A stretch of 64,000 nucleotides of DNA. It comes from Chloroflexi bacterium CFX4 (GTDB taxonomy: Bacteria; Chloroflexota; Anaerolineae; Aggregatilineales; UBA2796). The translations under genes were made by a program, and so were the position numbers. Shown here one piece after another: positions 63,914-64,000 of this stretch; position 1 is the first letter of the stretch, and every line of letters begins with the position of its first letter. The notes beneath the pieces were generated by a model. It did no database searches, was not told the DNA's origin, and saw nothing but the letters and a program-made list of their open reading frames with translations. The stretch covers positions 91,634-155,633 of the forward strand of contig QWHC01000012.1 in assembly GCA_021404685.1 (NCBI GenBank). Reading direction: 5' to 3'.

Positions 63914-64000
63914 GTGTGGCAGTTTTTCGCGGTGTGGACGGCGAGTCTGGTGCGCGCCCTGCGGCTGAAAGAGCTGGTGCTGGCGGTGGATGAGACGAAA
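63914..64000 (+). CDS. Possible start of a DDE transposase-like gene, cut by the right edge
   Basis: An open frame from GTG 63914 to the end translates to 29 residues: VWQFFAVWTASLVRALRLKE then LVLAVDETK. The hydrophobic strand ending in an Asp-Glu-Thr-Lys resembles the region around the first catalytic Asp of DDE transposases. In the same frame a stop lies at 63890, so there is room for only a short N-terminus, and the gene may be truncated or frameshifted. No terminal inverted repeat could be identified. The stretch 63694-63913 shows nothing else. Confidence 0.25.
   Translation, partial: MWQFFAVWTASLVRALRLKELVLAVDETK

Overview
The window looks like a stretch of a GC-rich chromosome from a member of the Chloroflexota, most likely Anaerolineae-like. 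The inference rests on the surface protein with threonine/proline-rich stalks, the T-box leader, the 7TM region normally seen on Chloroflexota-type histidine kinases, the Hanks-type and RIO kinases, and the mix of operons. No taxonomic marker was computed. Genes are densely packed: many neighbours overlap by ATGA, and several convergent pairs overlap or abut at their stop codons.

Layout. 1-3869 (minus): part of a nucleoside/sugar-type (BMP family) ABC importer operon, with a tandem-HTH regulator, a permease and a double ATPase that carries membrane hairpins inserted in both ATPase domains. 4005-7192: a membrane glycosyltransferase and RNase Z. 7189-9863 (minus): a promoter and a threonine-specific T-box leader controlling a small unknown gene and thrS. 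10014-18336: an unknown gene with a lipoprotein, a double-FHA protein, an acyl-CoA synthetase, an unknown gene coupled to murC, an aldo-keto reductase and a LysR regulator. 18610-28045: a very long class A penicillin-binding protein, anmK, a DinB-like protein, a Gfo/Idh oxidoreductase, murB, and a CoxM-CoxS fusion. 28046-38968: holA with a DUF6391-like gene, an oligopeptide-type binding protein, a 7TM Ser/Thr kinase, tsaE-tsaB-rimI-UDG, a RIO kinase with a long structured leader, and a hydroxyacid dehydrogenase. 39053-42828: a heterodimeric ABC exporter.

43074-53431 is a signalling island: a 1287-residue Cache/HAMP/GAF/PAS histidine kinase with two stand-alone receivers, a divergent REC-GAF-histidine kinase coupled to a NarL-type regulator, and a Ser/Thr kinase-AAA-TPR protein. 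53666-56000 holds sucCD and two tRNA genes. 56428-60501 encodes a large anchored surface protein with six Ig-like repeats and a TolB-like propeller. 60643-63693 is an rplS, C26 hydrolase, murI, prmA operon. A possible transposase start runs off the right edge.

Themes. Peptidoglycan synthesis and recycling genes (murB, murC, murI, anmK, class A PBP) indicate a real murein wall. Sensory capacity is large, with three eukaryotic-like kinases, an FHA reader and two histidine kinase systems. The candidates for something undescribed are the membrane-hairpin ATPase at the left edge and the leader RNA of the RIO kinase at about 37586-37847.
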